In this document: piece by piece, positions 9,339 through 17,454 of the stretch
Numbering within the stretch: position 1 is the stretch's first letter
Layout of the letters: every line of letters begins with the position of its first letter
Source: an uncultured Phascolarctobacterium sp.
GTDB taxonomy: Bacteria > Bacillota > Negativicutes > Acidaminococcales > Acidaminococcaceae
Length of the DNA: 64,000 bases
Assembly: GCA_900544795.1 (NCBI GenBank)
Contig: UQWM01000011.1
Location: forward strand, 10,521 to 74,520
Direction: 5' to 3'
The notes under the pieces: generated by a model
Told to the model about the DNA's origin: nothing
The model's input: only the letters and a program-made list of their open reading frames with translations
The model's database searches: none
Made by a program: the position numbers and the translations under genes

Positions 9339-10091
9339 TTATTTCAAAATTAACCCAACAGGACAGTGGTCACTGCCTGTGATTTCCGGGTAGATCAGGC
9401 TGTCTTCTATTTTTTCGGCCCATCTGTTGGAAACAAGCCAATAGTCGATACGCCAACCGGCATTCTTTTCTCTGGCTTTGAACATATACGACCACCAGGT
9501 ATAAGCACCTTCCTGCTCGGGATAGAGATATCGGAAGGAATCAGTAAATCCTGCCGACAACAGTTCAGTCATTTTTGCCCGCTCTTCATCAGTAAAACCG
9601 GCATTGTTGCGATTGGTCTTCCAGTTCTTAAGGTCTATTTCTTTGTGGGCAACATTAAGGTCACCGCAAAGCAGGACTGGTTTTGTTTTATCAAGCTCCA
9701 GCAAATAGGCTCGGAAAGCATCTTCCCATACCTGACGATAATCAAGCCGTTCCAGGCCCCGCTGAGAATTGGGCGTATAGACGTTGACCAGATAAAACTC
9801 TTCATATTCGGCAGTGATAACGCGTCCTTCCTTATCGTGTTCTTCGATGCCCAGTCCATAGGTGACGCTGAGCGGCTTAACTTTGGAAAAAACAGCCGTT
9901 CCTGAATAACCTTTTTTCTCGGCGCTGTTCCAATATTCCTCGTAACCCGGAAAATCAAAGGTTGCCTGCTCTCTTTGCATCTTAGTTTCCTGAACACAGA
10001 AAATATCAGCGTCCACACTGTCCATAAACTCTTTAAAACCTTTATTCATACAGGCCCGCAGCCCGTTAACATTCCACGAAATAAGTTTCAT
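9339..10091 (-). CDS. xth: Exodeoxyribonuclease III / AP endonuclease
   Basis: 250-residue Mg-dependent enzyme of the exonuclease III family. It cleaves DNA at abasic sites and trims 3' ends in base excision repair. Visible family motifs are ISWNVNGLRA at the N-terminus, CVQETK, GDLNVAH, RIDYWLVS and the catalytic SDHCPVGL at the C-terminus. The start at ATG 10091 has GGGGAG 8 bases upstream. It lies 27 bases upstream of uvrB on the same strand, so it may be cotranscribed with the excision-repair operon. Confidence 0.95.
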   Translation of the reverse strand: MKLISWNVNGLRACMNKGFKEFMDSVDADIFCVQETKMQREQATFDFPGYEEYWNSAEKKGYSGTAVFSKVKPLSVTYGLGIEEHDKEGRVITAEYEEFYLVNVYTPNSQRGLERLDYRQVWEDAFRAYLLELDKTKPVLLCGDLNVAHKEIDLKNWKTNRNNAGFTDEERAKMTELLSAGFTDSFRYLYPEQEGAYTWWSYMFKAREKNAGWRIDYWLVSNRWAEKIEDSLIYPEITGSDHCPVGLILK

Positions 10092-10231
10092 CGCTACACT
10101 CCCCATCCGCAGTCATTGCTGCTAAAAAAAATTCTTTAATAGTAATATTTTATCATTTTCGCAGGCTTTTTAAAAGATGCTGCAGCGAACATGATTTGAC
10201 ATTTTTGCAAACAAATGTACACTTAAACTAG

Positions 10232-10261
10232 AAAAAGCCCCGACCGCACCTGGCCGAGGCT
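10232..10261 (-). terminator. Terminator after glycyl-radical-domain protein
   Basis: Ten-base arms (two G-U pairs) with a 6-base loop, followed on the minus strand by TTTTT. Confidence 0.8.
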
Positions 10262-10274
10262 GAAAATACTGATT

Positions 10275-10547
10275 TTATTGGATGTGGGATACCCTGTCAG
10301 CAGCTTCTTTTTTCTTAGCATCGTTAAAACGAGGCAAAGTGCTAAGATAACCGGTGATACGGCGTACACGCACAACAGTATCGTAATGAGGTTTAACGAC
10401 TACGTTTTCACCGTCAACGCCTAAATCCAAAGACAATAAAGTTTTATGCGGCATTACCTGTAATTGATTATTGAGGTAAATGGCTGCTTCTTCTTGTGAG
10501 ATTCCATCAGCACAATTGATTTTAACACCCTGTAATTCGTAGGTCAT
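10275..10547 (-). CDS. Orphan NrdD-like glycyl-radical-domain protein
   Basis: 90-residue protein with a strong ribosome site (AAGGAG). Its C-terminal third (VRRITGYLS, then RFNDAKKKEAADRVSH) matches by eye the C-terminal tail of class III anaerobic ribonucleotide reductases, where the glycine of the RxxGY motif holds the radical; here this is Gly66. The NrdD catalytic barrel is absent and there are no zinc cysteines before the motif; the only cysteine is Cys12. It could be a spare glycyl-radical cofactor, as YfiD is for pyruvate formate-lyase, or a fragment with another role. No nrdG-type activase is adjacent. Confidence 0.6.
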   Translation of the reverse strand: MTYELQGVKINCADGISQEEAAIYLNNQLQVMPHKTLLSLDLGVDGENVVVKPHYDTVVRVRRITGYLSTLPRFNDAKKKEAADRVSHIQ

Positions 10548-10688
10548 GTGACTCAGCTCCTTAAATAAAATTCCATGACCTAATTATAAATCAATAATAA
10601 TTATTTGTAAAGCACTTTCTACAATATTTTGTGTTTATTTTTGTAATACTCCATTTTGCATACAATATTTAGTGGGCAACCAAATCGC

Positions 10689-11264
10689 TTAAGTAATGAT
10701 AGGACGGTTTTCCATCAGGTTTACCTGTTTACTGATGGCCCATTTCATGGTTTCTTCAGGCGAGGTCTGATTGCCCAGTTCCCTCAATTCGTTTTCACGG
10801 ATCCGTTTCTTAGAAAACCTGTCGCCATCTTTACGATAAACATAAATATCCGCATTCAATACGGTCCTGACATAGGTAGAACCGTCTTCGTTGCGCCACA
10901 TGAATCCCTGCACTATTTGTTCATACATATTGTGTACAACTACTAAAACTACTGCTTCCGCAGGTATCTCGTCCGCTATCTTACGCAGCACGGCTTGATC
11001 GATAACGGCTTTGCCACGGCCGGTGAAAATATTTTCGGCAGCCACCTTTTTCGGCGTATCTGTATCGAGCAGCTTAAAATCAGGAAAATGGTAGGCCCAG
11101 CGCACAGGCTCGCGCCACATTTTGTAGACCTGCTGCGTTACGTTGCCGCTGTTATCAAAAACTACGAAAGCTGCAGGCTGCTCGGCAAAAGCTGCCGCCG
11201 TATTCGGAACGATAGCCGCAACCATTAAAAATACCGCCATCAAAAACCACTGTAATTTTTTCAT
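10689..11264 (-). CDS. Exported protein of unknown function
   Basis: 191 residues with a clear N-terminal signal peptide (MKKLQW, hydrophobic stretch, then AAAFA cleavage region near residue 26) and an excellent AGGAGG ribosome site. The mature part is mixed alpha/beta, with a strongly hydrophobic strand AVVLVVVHN near residue 105. I recognise no catalytic motif. It lies 14 bases downstream of deoB on the same strand and may be cotranscribed with the salvage genes, but nothing links it functionally to them. Confidence 0.65.
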   Translation of the reverse strand: MKKLQWFLMAVFLMVAAIVPNTAAAFAEQPAAFVVFDNSGNVTQQVYKMWREPVRWAYHFPDFKLLDTDTPKKVAAENIFTGRGKAVIDQAVLRKIADEIPAEAVVLVVVHNMYEQIVQGFMWRNEDGSTYVRTVLNADIYVYRKDGDRFSKKRIRENELRELGNQTSPEETMKWAISKQVNLMENRPIIT

Positions 11265-11278
11265 AAAATTTCCTCCTG

Positions 11279-12508
11279 TCAGCGTAATTCAGCTGCAGTA
11301 CCGTTTGCCAGTGGCTGTAAATGCAAATGAGCCGCAAGCGTCTGCCCAATATCGGAAAAGGTAGCCATCGGCTTCAACGCGCATCCTTCTACCATTTTAC
11401 CAAAAAACAATACGGGTATTTTTTCACGGGTATGGTCACTGCCGCTCCAGGTGGGATCACAGCCATGGTCAGCGGTTATCAGGGCCAGGTCATCCGGTTT
11501 GAGCAAGGCCAGCATTTCCGGCAGCCGCCCATCAAAATATTCCAGGCCTTCACCGTAACCTTTGGCATCGCGCCTGTGGCCATAGGAAGAATCAAAATCC
11601 ACAAAATTCACAAAAACCAGACTGTTGTCGGGCGCTTCCCGCACTGCCTGCAGCGCCGCCTCGAACAGGTTGTCCAGCCCACTGGCCGGATAATGTTTAG
11701 TGATACCGCGATGGGCAAAAATATCAGCTATTTTACCAACGGCGTAAACACTGCCGCCGGCTTCTACCAGCTTGTCCAGCAAGGTAGGTTCAGGTGACGG
11801 CACAGCGTAATCATGCCGGTTGCCGGTACGCACAAAATCGGCGGCACAAGTGCCTACGAAGGGACGTGCTATGACGCGGGCTATGTGATAAGGTTTGACC
11901 AGTTCATAACAGATCTTGCACAGTTCATAAAGCCGTTCCAGCCCAAAAGTTTCTTCGTGAGCCGCTATCTGCAAAACGCTGTCGGCGCTGGTATAAATTA
12001 TCGGTTTACCTGTTAGCAGATGTTCTTCACCCAGCTCTTTGATGATCTCTGTACCGGAAGCGTGTTTTTCGCCCAGCACGCCGGGAAGCTTGCCCTGCTC
12101 GATGATAGACTGCACCAATTCTTCAGGAAAGCACTTGGGCTGGACAGGGAAATACCCCCAGTCAAAAAGTACTGGAACACCTGTTATCTCCCAATGTCCG
12201 CTTAAAGTATCCTTGCCGTGGCTGATTTCTTCGGCATAAGTATAGGCGCCACTGACCTTACTGTCGTCCTTGCTTAAAGGATGAACCAGTTTCTGCCCGC
12301 GGCTGAGTTCTGCTGCCGCGGCCAAGCCCAGTCCTGCCAGATTAGGCAGGGCCAGATATTTGGGACTGCCATCCGCATTTTTACGGTTTGCCGCCATCCA
12401 TTCACAGATATGTCCCAAGGTGTCGGCACCCTGATCGCCAAATTTTTCAGCATCATGGGCGTAACCGATACCAAAGGAATCTAATAATAAAATAATACTT
12501 CTTGCCAT
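11279..12508 (-). CDS. deoB: Phosphopentomutase
   Basis: 409-residue alkaline-phosphatase-superfamily enzyme. It interconverts (deoxy)ribose 1-phosphate and 5-phosphate so that sugars released by nucleoside phosphorylases enter central metabolism. The N-terminal metal and nucleophile region (LDSFGIGYAHDA ... GADTLGH), the central DTLSGHWEITG and the C-terminal TADHGCDPTWSGSDHTRE metal site are intact. It begins 1 base after the udp stop, so the two are translated together. Confidence 0.96.
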   Translation of the reverse strand: MARSIILLLDSFGIGYAHDAEKFGDQGADTLGHICEWMAANRKNADGSPKYLALPNLAGLGLAAAAELSRGQKLVHPLSKDDSKVSGAYTYAEEISHGKDTLSGHWEITGVPVLFDWGYFPVQPKCFPEELVQSIIEQGKLPGVLGEKHASGTEIIKELGEEHLLTGKPIIYTSADSVLQIAAHEETFGLERLYELCKICYELVKPYHIARVIARPFVGTCAADFVRTGNRHDYAVPSPEPTLLDKLVEAGGSVYAVGKIADIFAHRGITKHYPASGLDNLFEAALQAVREAPDNSLVFVNFVDFDSSYGHRRDAKGYGEGLEYFDGRLPEMLALLKPDDLALITADHGCDPTWSGSDHTREKIPVLFFGKMVEGCALKPMATFSDIGQTLAAHLHLQPLANGTAAELR

Positions 12509-12509
12509 T

Positions 12510-13301
12510 TTATTTACCTGCCTTTATCAAATCCTGCAAAGCGCGTTTTGCCACCAGTTGGAACCTTTCAGAAGCCAGCCGGTAGGTATCTGCCGGGGCC
12601 ACCTGCTCGCTGTCGGTGCGTTTGGCGACAACACCGCATATGGATGCTGCCTTGAGGCCAAAGCTCTGCGCCACTACAAACAGGGTCGCCGTTTCCATTT
12701 CGTAATTCAGCGCACCCAAAGCCTGCCATTCCTTCAGGCTGCCCTGCAGCGTCTTGCGCACATAACCGGTAAAGCTGTCATAACGCTCCTGACCGGGCCA
12801 GAAGGTATCGCTGGAAACAGAGATGCCCGTATGATAAGGCACTTCCAGATCTTTGGCAGCCTGCTGCAAAGCGTATGTAATTTCTAAAGACGCCACAGCC
12901 GGAAACGCTGTAGGTGCATAATGCTGTGAGGTTCCGTCAAGGCGTACTGCCGCTTTATTGATAACGATGTCCCCAAGCGCCACCTTTTCCTGAATAGAAC
13001 CCGTAGTGCCGACACGGATAAAGTTTTCGATGCCGATACAGGCCAGTTCTTCCATGCCGATCGCTACAGACGGACCACCCATACCTGTAGAGCAAACCAG
13101 TACCGCTTCGCCCTCGACCTGAGACAGCCAGCTTGTATATTCACGATGGCAGCCGACAGGTTCAGCCGGCCCCAAGGCCTTGGCCAATGCTTCGACGCGT
13201 CCCGGATCGCCCGGAAGCAAAGCATATTTAGCCCCTTTAATCATTTGTGCCGAAATCCCAATATGATAAAGCACTTCATCAGGCGCTGCTATTTTACCCA
13301 T
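12510..13301 (-). CDS. udp: Uridine phosphorylase
   Basis: 263-residue nucleoside phosphorylase that cleaves uridine with phosphate to uracil and ribose 1-phosphate, the substrate of the adjacent deoB. The N-terminal LLPGDPGRVE, the CSTGMGGPS phosphate site, the conserved SSDTFWPGQERYD and the NYEMETATL nucleoside-binding segment follow E. coli Udp rather than purine nucleoside phosphorylase. It is the first coding gene of the salvage operon. A palindrome and a possible 6-codon leader ORF lie upstream. Confidence 0.92.
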   Translation of the reverse strand: MGKIAAPDEVLYHIGISAQMIKGAKYALLPGDPGRVEALAKALGPAEPVGCHREYTSWLSQVEGEAVLVCSTGMGGPSVAIGMEELACIGIENFIRVGTTGSIQEKVALGDIVINKAAVRLDGTSQHYAPTAFPAVASLEITYALQQAAKDLEVPYHTGISVSSDTFWPGQERYDSFTGYVRKTLQGSLKEWQALGALNYEMETATLFVVAQSFGLKAASICGVVAKRTDSEQVAPADTYRLASERFQLVAKRALQDLIKAGK

Positions 13302-13342
13302 TTTTTCTGCCCCGCTTTCTTCTTTGCGTATAGTTATCTAAT

Positions 13343-13363
13343 TTATGTATTCGCCATTTTCAT
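13343..13363 (-). other. Possible 6-codon leader ORF before udp
   Basis: ATG 13363 to TAA 13343 would encode MKMANT. A CAGGAG ribosome site lies 5 bases upstream, better than the site of udp itself. Translation is unproven. Confidence 0.3.
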
Positions 13364-13374
13364 ACTTGCTCCTG

Positions 13375-13391
13375 CCTGTAATTATTACAGG
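13375..13391 (-). promoter_or_regulatory. Perfect palindrome upstream of udp-deoB
   Basis: CCTGTAAT-T-ATTACAGG is a perfect 8-base inverted repeat with a one-base centre. It lies about 80 bases upstream of udp, between the preceding terminator and the leader ORF. Its shape suits a dimeric repressor operator; I cannot name the factor. Confidence 0.4.
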
Positions 13392-13406
13392 AATGTGAAA
13401 AATGAA

Positions 13407-13440
13407 AAACACTGTCCCAGCCTTAACCGTGACAGTGTTT
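13407..13440 (-). terminator. Terminator after LUD protein gene
   Basis: Ten-base perfect arms AAACACTGTC and GACAGTGTTT with a 14-base loop, then a T-rich tail on the minus strand. It ends the lspA-rluD-pyrR-LUD transcript. Confidence 0.75.
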
Positions 13441-13452
13441 AAGTATTTACTT

Positions 13453-14097
13453 TTAATAACCCAGGCTTTCGCCAACCAATACCACCTTGATTTTACCAGC
13501 AGGCTTGCAGCGTCTGGTCGTCAAAATGTAATTACAAATACAGTCAGGAGCGTTACAATCCGCACAGACTCCTGTTTCCATACAGGGAGTTTGCAGCTGT
13601 GGGAAACGCTGGATATTAACAGGAGCTGCCAGCATCCGTACCCGGGCCAAAGCATCAGCCTGCGTTTTAACGATCTTATTGACGCCCGCTACAACTATAA
13701 CGCTCTTCGGTCCATAGACCATAGCTGCGACACGGTTGCCAGTACCGTCGATATTGACCAACTGTCCGTCTTCGCTGACGGCATTGCTGCTCATCAAAAA
13801 GGTATCGCACAGCAATGCCTGGCGGAGCAGATCTGTTCTCTGCTCCGGCGTTGCCGCCGTATCCCTGTCAATGACTTTATAACGCCCGCTGCGCATTTCG
13901 TCCATCAGCCCTATTTCCTGCAAGGTCACTGACCCTCCCCAGGACACTACATCACCAGCCGGGATCAGCTCCAGCACTTTAGCAAGAGCAGCTTTTTTGT
14001 CTTCGCAATAGAAGGCTTCAAAGCCGCGTCTTTCCAAATTTTTGAGAACGGTTTTACATGCAGCCGCACTGCGCAACTGGATAGGAGTTTTAGTCAT
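13453..14097 (-). CDS. LUD (DUF162) domain protein
   Basis: 214-residue member of the LutC/DUF162 family. Relatives are associated with lactate oxidation, but many, like this one, stand alone. It shows the family's WGGSVTLQEIGL, a SSNAVSEDGQLVNIDGTGNRV stretch and a VAGVNKIV segment. The C-terminal cysteine cluster (CMETGVCADC ... DCIC) could bind a metal or an Fe-S cluster. I start at ATG 14097, with AGAGGTG 7 bases upstream. It is the last gene after pyrR. No lutA or lutB homologue is nearby, so its role is open. Confidence 0.85.
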   Translation of the reverse strand: MTKTPIQLRSAAACKTVLKNLERRGFEAFYCEDKKAALAKVLELIPAGDVVSWGGSVTLQEIGLMDEMRSGRYKVIDRDTAATPEQRTDLLRQALLCDTFLMSSNAVSEDGQLVNIDGTGNRVAAMVYGPKSVIVVAGVNKIVKTQADALARVRMLAAPVNIQRFPQLQTPCMETGVCADCNAPDCICNYILTTRRCKPAGKIKVVLVGESLGY

Positions 14098-14109
14098 TAT
14101 ATTCACCTC

Positions 14110-14664
14110 TTATTCTGCAACGACCTCGCCAATAAATACTTCATCTGTTTCATCGTTTTCTTTCAAGGTAACTTCAATAGTTTCTTTATGGGCAGTCGGC
14201 ACATTTTTACCAACAAAATCAGCCCTGATAGGCAATTCTTTGTGACCACGATCAATAAGCACAGCCAATTGGATAGCACGAGGGCGGCCCATGTCGATAA
14301 TTGCATCCAAAGCAGCTCTTATCGTACGTCCGGTATACAGGACGTCATCGACCAAAACGATGATTTTACCATTCAGGTCAAAATCGATATCAGTACCATG
14401 CACAACAGGATTATAGCCTAAATTAGACAGATCGTCACGGTATAAAGTAATATCCAGCATACCGACTTCTACTTTTACTCCTTCGATAGTTTCAATTTCC
14501 TGAGCGATGCGCTGAGCCAGCGGCACACCGCGGGTACGGATACCTACGAGCACTACGTTGCCGACACCTTTGTTTTTTTCGATGATCTCGTGAGCGATAC
14601 GCACGAGCGCACGGCGCATTGCGTCCCCGTCCATAATAACATTTTTCTTCACAACTTTAGTCAT
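14110..14664 (-). CDS. pyrR: PyrR pyrimidine regulator / uracil phosphoribosyltransferase
   Basis: 184-residue phosphoribosyltransferase-fold protein. In Firmicutes it binds pyr mRNA leaders in response to UMP and has weak UPRTase activity. The PRPP loop VLVDDVLYTGRTIRAA is intact near residue 97. ATG 14664 is preceded by GAGGTGA. Unlike the usual arrangement, no pyrP or pyrB follows and I see no PyrR-type attenuator next to it. Its target genes must be elsewhere. Confidence 0.94.
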   Translation of the reverse strand: MTKVVKKNVIMDGDAMRRALVRIAHEIIEKNKGVGNVVLVGIRTRGVPLAQRIAQEIETIEGVKVEVGMLDITLYRDDLSNLGYNPVVHGTDIDFDLNGKIIVLVDDVLYTGRTIRAALDAIIDMGRPRAIQLAVLIDRGHKELPIRADFVGKNVPTAHKETIEVTLKENDETDEVFIGEVVAE

Positions 14665-14685
14665 GCTGTTCACCTCAAAATATTT

Positions 14686-15630
14686 TTAAAATTGACCGTT
14701 GCGTAAACGGGTAATTATCTTCTGCATATCCTCCGGCAGCGGCGCTTCAAAACGCAGGCGTTCGCCAGTACGGGGATGGGTAAACTCCAGCTCCTGCGAA
14801 TGCAGGGCCTGTCCGTTAATAGCGAAAGGTACCTTCAACGGCGAATATTTAGGATCACCAACCAGCGGATACCCTAAATACTCCATATGCACACGGATCT
14901 GGTGGGTGCGGCCTGTACGTAATTGGCAGCGTACAACACTAAAACGCCCAAACCTTTCAAGCACTTCATAATCAGTAACGGCATCGCGGCCGCCTTCTTT
15001 GACGACAGTCATTTTTTTGCGGTCATTTTTATCACGTGCTATCTGTGTTGCTACCGTGCCGCTGTCAGTTTTAAGATTGCCCCTGACGATAGCCAAATAG
15101 GAACGATGCGCGCTTTTGCTTTGGATCTGCTCCGACAGGGAAATATGTGCCGCGTCATTTTTGGCGACGATCATAATCCCGGAAGTATCCTTATCCAGAC
15201 GATGCACGATACCGGGCCTGATAACACTGTTGATGCCGGATAAATTTTTGCAGTGATACAGTAAGGCGTTGACCAGCGTACCAGTATAATTACCGGGCGC
15301 CGGGTGCACAACCATCCCGCGAGGTTTATTGACCACGACCACATCTTTATCTTCAAAAATAATATCCAGCGGAATATCCTCGGGTTGAACTTCCAATGAT
15401 TCCGGTTCAGGGATCGCTATGGTAAGTTCTTCGCCCGTCCTGACTTTATAATTGGCCTTGAGCACTTTCGTGCCGCGGCTCACCCGCCCTTCGTCCAGCA
15501 GCTTCTGCATATTGGAGCGCGAAACGCCAAGCTGCACAGCTAAATAAATATCAGCACGCTGTCCGGCATCAGCCTCCGCAACAACAACTTTTTCTATTTC
15601 TTCAGTATTTCTGTCTGTAATAAATTCCAT
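14686..15630 (-). CDS. rluD: RluA/RluD-family 23S rRNA pseudouridine synthase
   Basis: 314-residue enzyme with an N-terminal S4 RNA-binding domain (QRADIYLAVQLGVSRSNMQKLLDEGRV). The catalytic domain carries the HRLDKDTSGIMI aspartate motif and the RTGRTHQIRVHM segment. It isomerises uridines in large-subunit rRNA or tRNA. The start at ATG 15630 lies inside the end of lspA (37-base overlap), with AGGAG 13 bases upstream; a TTG eight codons earlier is the alternative. The lspA-rluD-pyrR order is the classic Firmicutes one. Confidence 0.93.
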   Translation of the reverse strand: MEFITDRNTEEIEKVVVAEADAGQRADIYLAVQLGVSRSNMQKLLDEGRVSRGTKVLKANYKVRTGEELTIAIPEPESLEVQPEDIPLDIIFEDKDVVVVNKPRGMVVHPAPGNYTGTLVNALLYHCKNLSGINSVIRPGIVHRLDKDTSGIMIVAKNDAAHISLSEQIQSKSAHRSYLAIVRGNLKTDSGTVATQIARDKNDRKKMTVVKEGGRDAVTDYEVLERFGRFSVVRCQLRTGRTHQIRVHMEYLGYPLVGDPKYSPLKVPFAINGQALHSQELEFTHPRTGERLRFEAPLPEDMQKIITRLRNGQF

Positions 15631-16037
15631 ATAATAAGCCCCACTCCTACACAAATAGCAATATCGGCCACATTAAAAATCGGCCAGATACGAAAATCAA
15701 AAAAATCCACAACCATACCATTTTCAGCCCGGTCGATCAGGTTACCGACTGCACCGCCAACAAAAAGCGCCGTACCAACACGAACACACAATGGTTCAGC
15801 TAAAATCTCGCTGCGGAACCACCAGACTATTACCAGAACCAGAAGCGCGACGCAGATAAAAAAAGTGCGGCTATAAGCAAACATCCCAAAAGCGGCTCCC
15901 GGATTTAAAATATAAGTTAAATGAAAAACGTCATGAATGATGGGAATACTTTGTCCTTCAGTCATCATCTTCACAACTATATTTTTGGTCAATTGGTCAA
16001 GCAAAACGACTAAGGCCGCCAACCAAATCAAAATCAT
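15594..16037 (-). CDS. lspA: Lipoprotein signal peptidase (SPase II)
   Basis: 147-residue, four-helix membrane aspartyl protease that removes signal peptides from prolipoproteins at the lipobox cysteine. The two catalytic aspartates lie in GNLIDRAENG and FNVADIAI. The N-terminal LLDQLTKNIV and the NPGAAFGMF loop are also typical. AGGAG lies 6 bases before ATG 16037. It is the first gene of the lspA-rluD-pyrR-LUD operon, with a clear promoter upstream. Confidence 0.95.
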   Translation of the reverse strand: MILIWLAALVVLLDQLTKNIVVKMMTEGQSIPIIHDVFHLTYILNPGAAFGMFAYSRTFFICVALLVLVIVWWFRSEILAEPLCVRVGTALFVGGAVGNLIDRAENGMVVDFFDFRIWPIFNVADIAICVGVGLIIWNLLQTEILKK

Positions 16038-16072
16038 AGACAACTCCTATATTTATAAAAATTACTCTTATT

Positions 16073-16101
16073 ATTATACCTGTTAACGCAGCTTTTTTCA
16101 A
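16073..16101 (-). promoter_or_regulatory. lspA operon promoter
   Basis: Minus-strand TTGAAA (16101-16096) and TATAAT (16078-16073), 17 bases apart, 36 bases upstream of lspA. Confidence 0.75.
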
Positions 16102-16207
16102 TGGGGACTTAGCTCTGTACAAACCTTACTGCAAAGAGCAATGTGGCCTTCTGCGAAAGTATATAAAAAATTACATTTATGCATAAATGCAGCCGATCTT
16201 TACATAT

Positions 16208-16239
16208 AAAAAACCCGACACCAAAAGATGCCGGGTTTC
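16208..16239 (-). terminator. Terminator after acyl-CoA dehydrogenase
   Basis: Hairpin AAACCCGGCATC / GTGTCGGGTTT (with G-U pairs) and a run of T on the minus strand. Confidence 0.8.
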
Positions 16240-16252
16240 TTGAAATCAAAAA

Positions 16253-17392
16253 TCAATAGAGAATTTTATTGGCGATAACCAAACGTTGGATCTGGTTAGT
16301 GCCTTCGTAGATCTGCATGATTTTAGCGTCACGCATCATTTTTTCTACCGGGTATTCTCGGGAATAACCATAGCCGCCCATTACCTGAACCGCATCAGTC
16401 GTTACCTGCATAGCAACATCGGCAGCATAGCATTTGGCCATAGCTGCTTCTTTCGAGAATTCCATATCCTGGTCACGCATCCAGCATGCTTTGTAAACCA
16501 TCAGACGTGCAGTCTCGACTTTCATTGCCATATCGGCGATCATAGCCTGGATCATTTGGAAGGAAGCGATCGGCTGACCGAATTGCTTTCTTTCTTTAGC
16601 ATATTTTACAGCGCAGTCCAAAGCGGCCTGAGCAAGACCTACAGATACCGCACCAACAAAAGGACGAGCGGAATCAAGAGTGTTCATAGCGATACGGAAG
16701 CCTTCGCCTTCGCGTCCTACACGGTTAGCTTCGGGAACTACTACGTCCTGCAAAATCAATTCGCAGGTATTGGAAGGACGAATGCCCATTTTGTCTTCTT
16801 TTTTACCAACGGTAAAACCAGGAGTTCCCTTAGGAACGATAAAAGCGGTCAAACCACGGATACCTCCGGTTTTACGGGTGTTAGCATATACCAGGAAGGT
16901 ATCGGCAACACCGGCATTGGTGATGAACGCTTTAGCACCGTTCAAAGTATAGGTGCCTGCTTCTTTATCTTTAACAGCAGAGGTAACAACGCCACCTGCA
17001 TCAGAACCGGCCCCCGGTTCAGTCAAAGCAAAAGCAGCCAGCTTACCGTCGTTCAAAAGATCGCAGTGAGCGCGTTTTTGTTCTTCGGTACCGGCAATCA
17101 AAATAGGATAAGACGCCAAGGAGTTAGCAGCCATAGAGGTAGCAACACCGGCACAGCCTTTGCCTAATTCTTCATAGATCATGGCAACAGTAACGCTGTC
17201 CAGACCAGGTCCGCCGTATTCTTCAGGAACGATAACATTCAAAAGGCCCATATCTGCTGCTTTCTCCATCAGACCAGGCATTGCTTGATTGTTTTTGTCC
17301 ATTTCGGCAGCGTAAGGGGTGATTTCTTTTTCTACAAAGTCCCTTACCATTTCCTGTAATTCAAGTTGTTCTTCATTAAGTGCAAAATCCAT
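16253..17392 (-). CDS. Short-chain acyl-CoA dehydrogenase (butyryl-CoA type)
   Basis: 379-residue FAD enzyme that oxidises acyl-CoA, or reduces enoyl-CoA in fermenters with electron transfer flavoprotein. Visible are the FALTEPGAGSDA flavin/substrate segment, RKQFGQPIASFQ and the C-terminal IYEGTNQIQR, whose Glu363 is the catalytic base position of short-chain enzymes. The length is normal. The ribosome site AAGGAGG is strong. No etfAB, crotonase or thiolase is adjacent, so the substrate is uncertain. It is probably cotranscribed with the hotdog-fold gene 62 bases upstream. Confidence 0.92.
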   Translation of the reverse strand: MDFALNEEQLELQEMVRDFVEKEITPYAAEMDKNNQAMPGLMEKAADMGLLNVIVPEEYGGPGLDSVTVAMIYEELGKGCAGVATSMAANSLASYPILIAGTEEQKRAHCDLLNDGKLAAFALTEPGAGSDAGGVVTSAVKDKEAGTYTLNGAKAFITNAGVADTFLVYANTRKTGGIRGLTAFIVPKGTPGFTVGKKEDKMGIRPSNTCELILQDVVVPEANRVGREGEGFRIAMNTLDSARPFVGAVSVGLAQAALDCAVKYAKERKQFGQPIASFQMIQAMIADMAMKVETARLMVYKACWMRDQDMEFSKEAAMAKCYAADVAMQVTTDAVQVMGGYGYSREYPVEKMMRDAKIMQIYEGTNQIQRLVIANKILY

Positions 17393-17454
17393 TTTGTCCT
17401 CCTTGTGTTAAGGCTTAAGCCAAATTGCTTGTTAAGGCAACTTGACTTCAGCCT

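Noticed and set aside
14665..14690. PyrR-regulated attenuator next to pyrR
   Set aside because: The gap between rluD and pyrR is about 20 bases and holds only a ribosome site.
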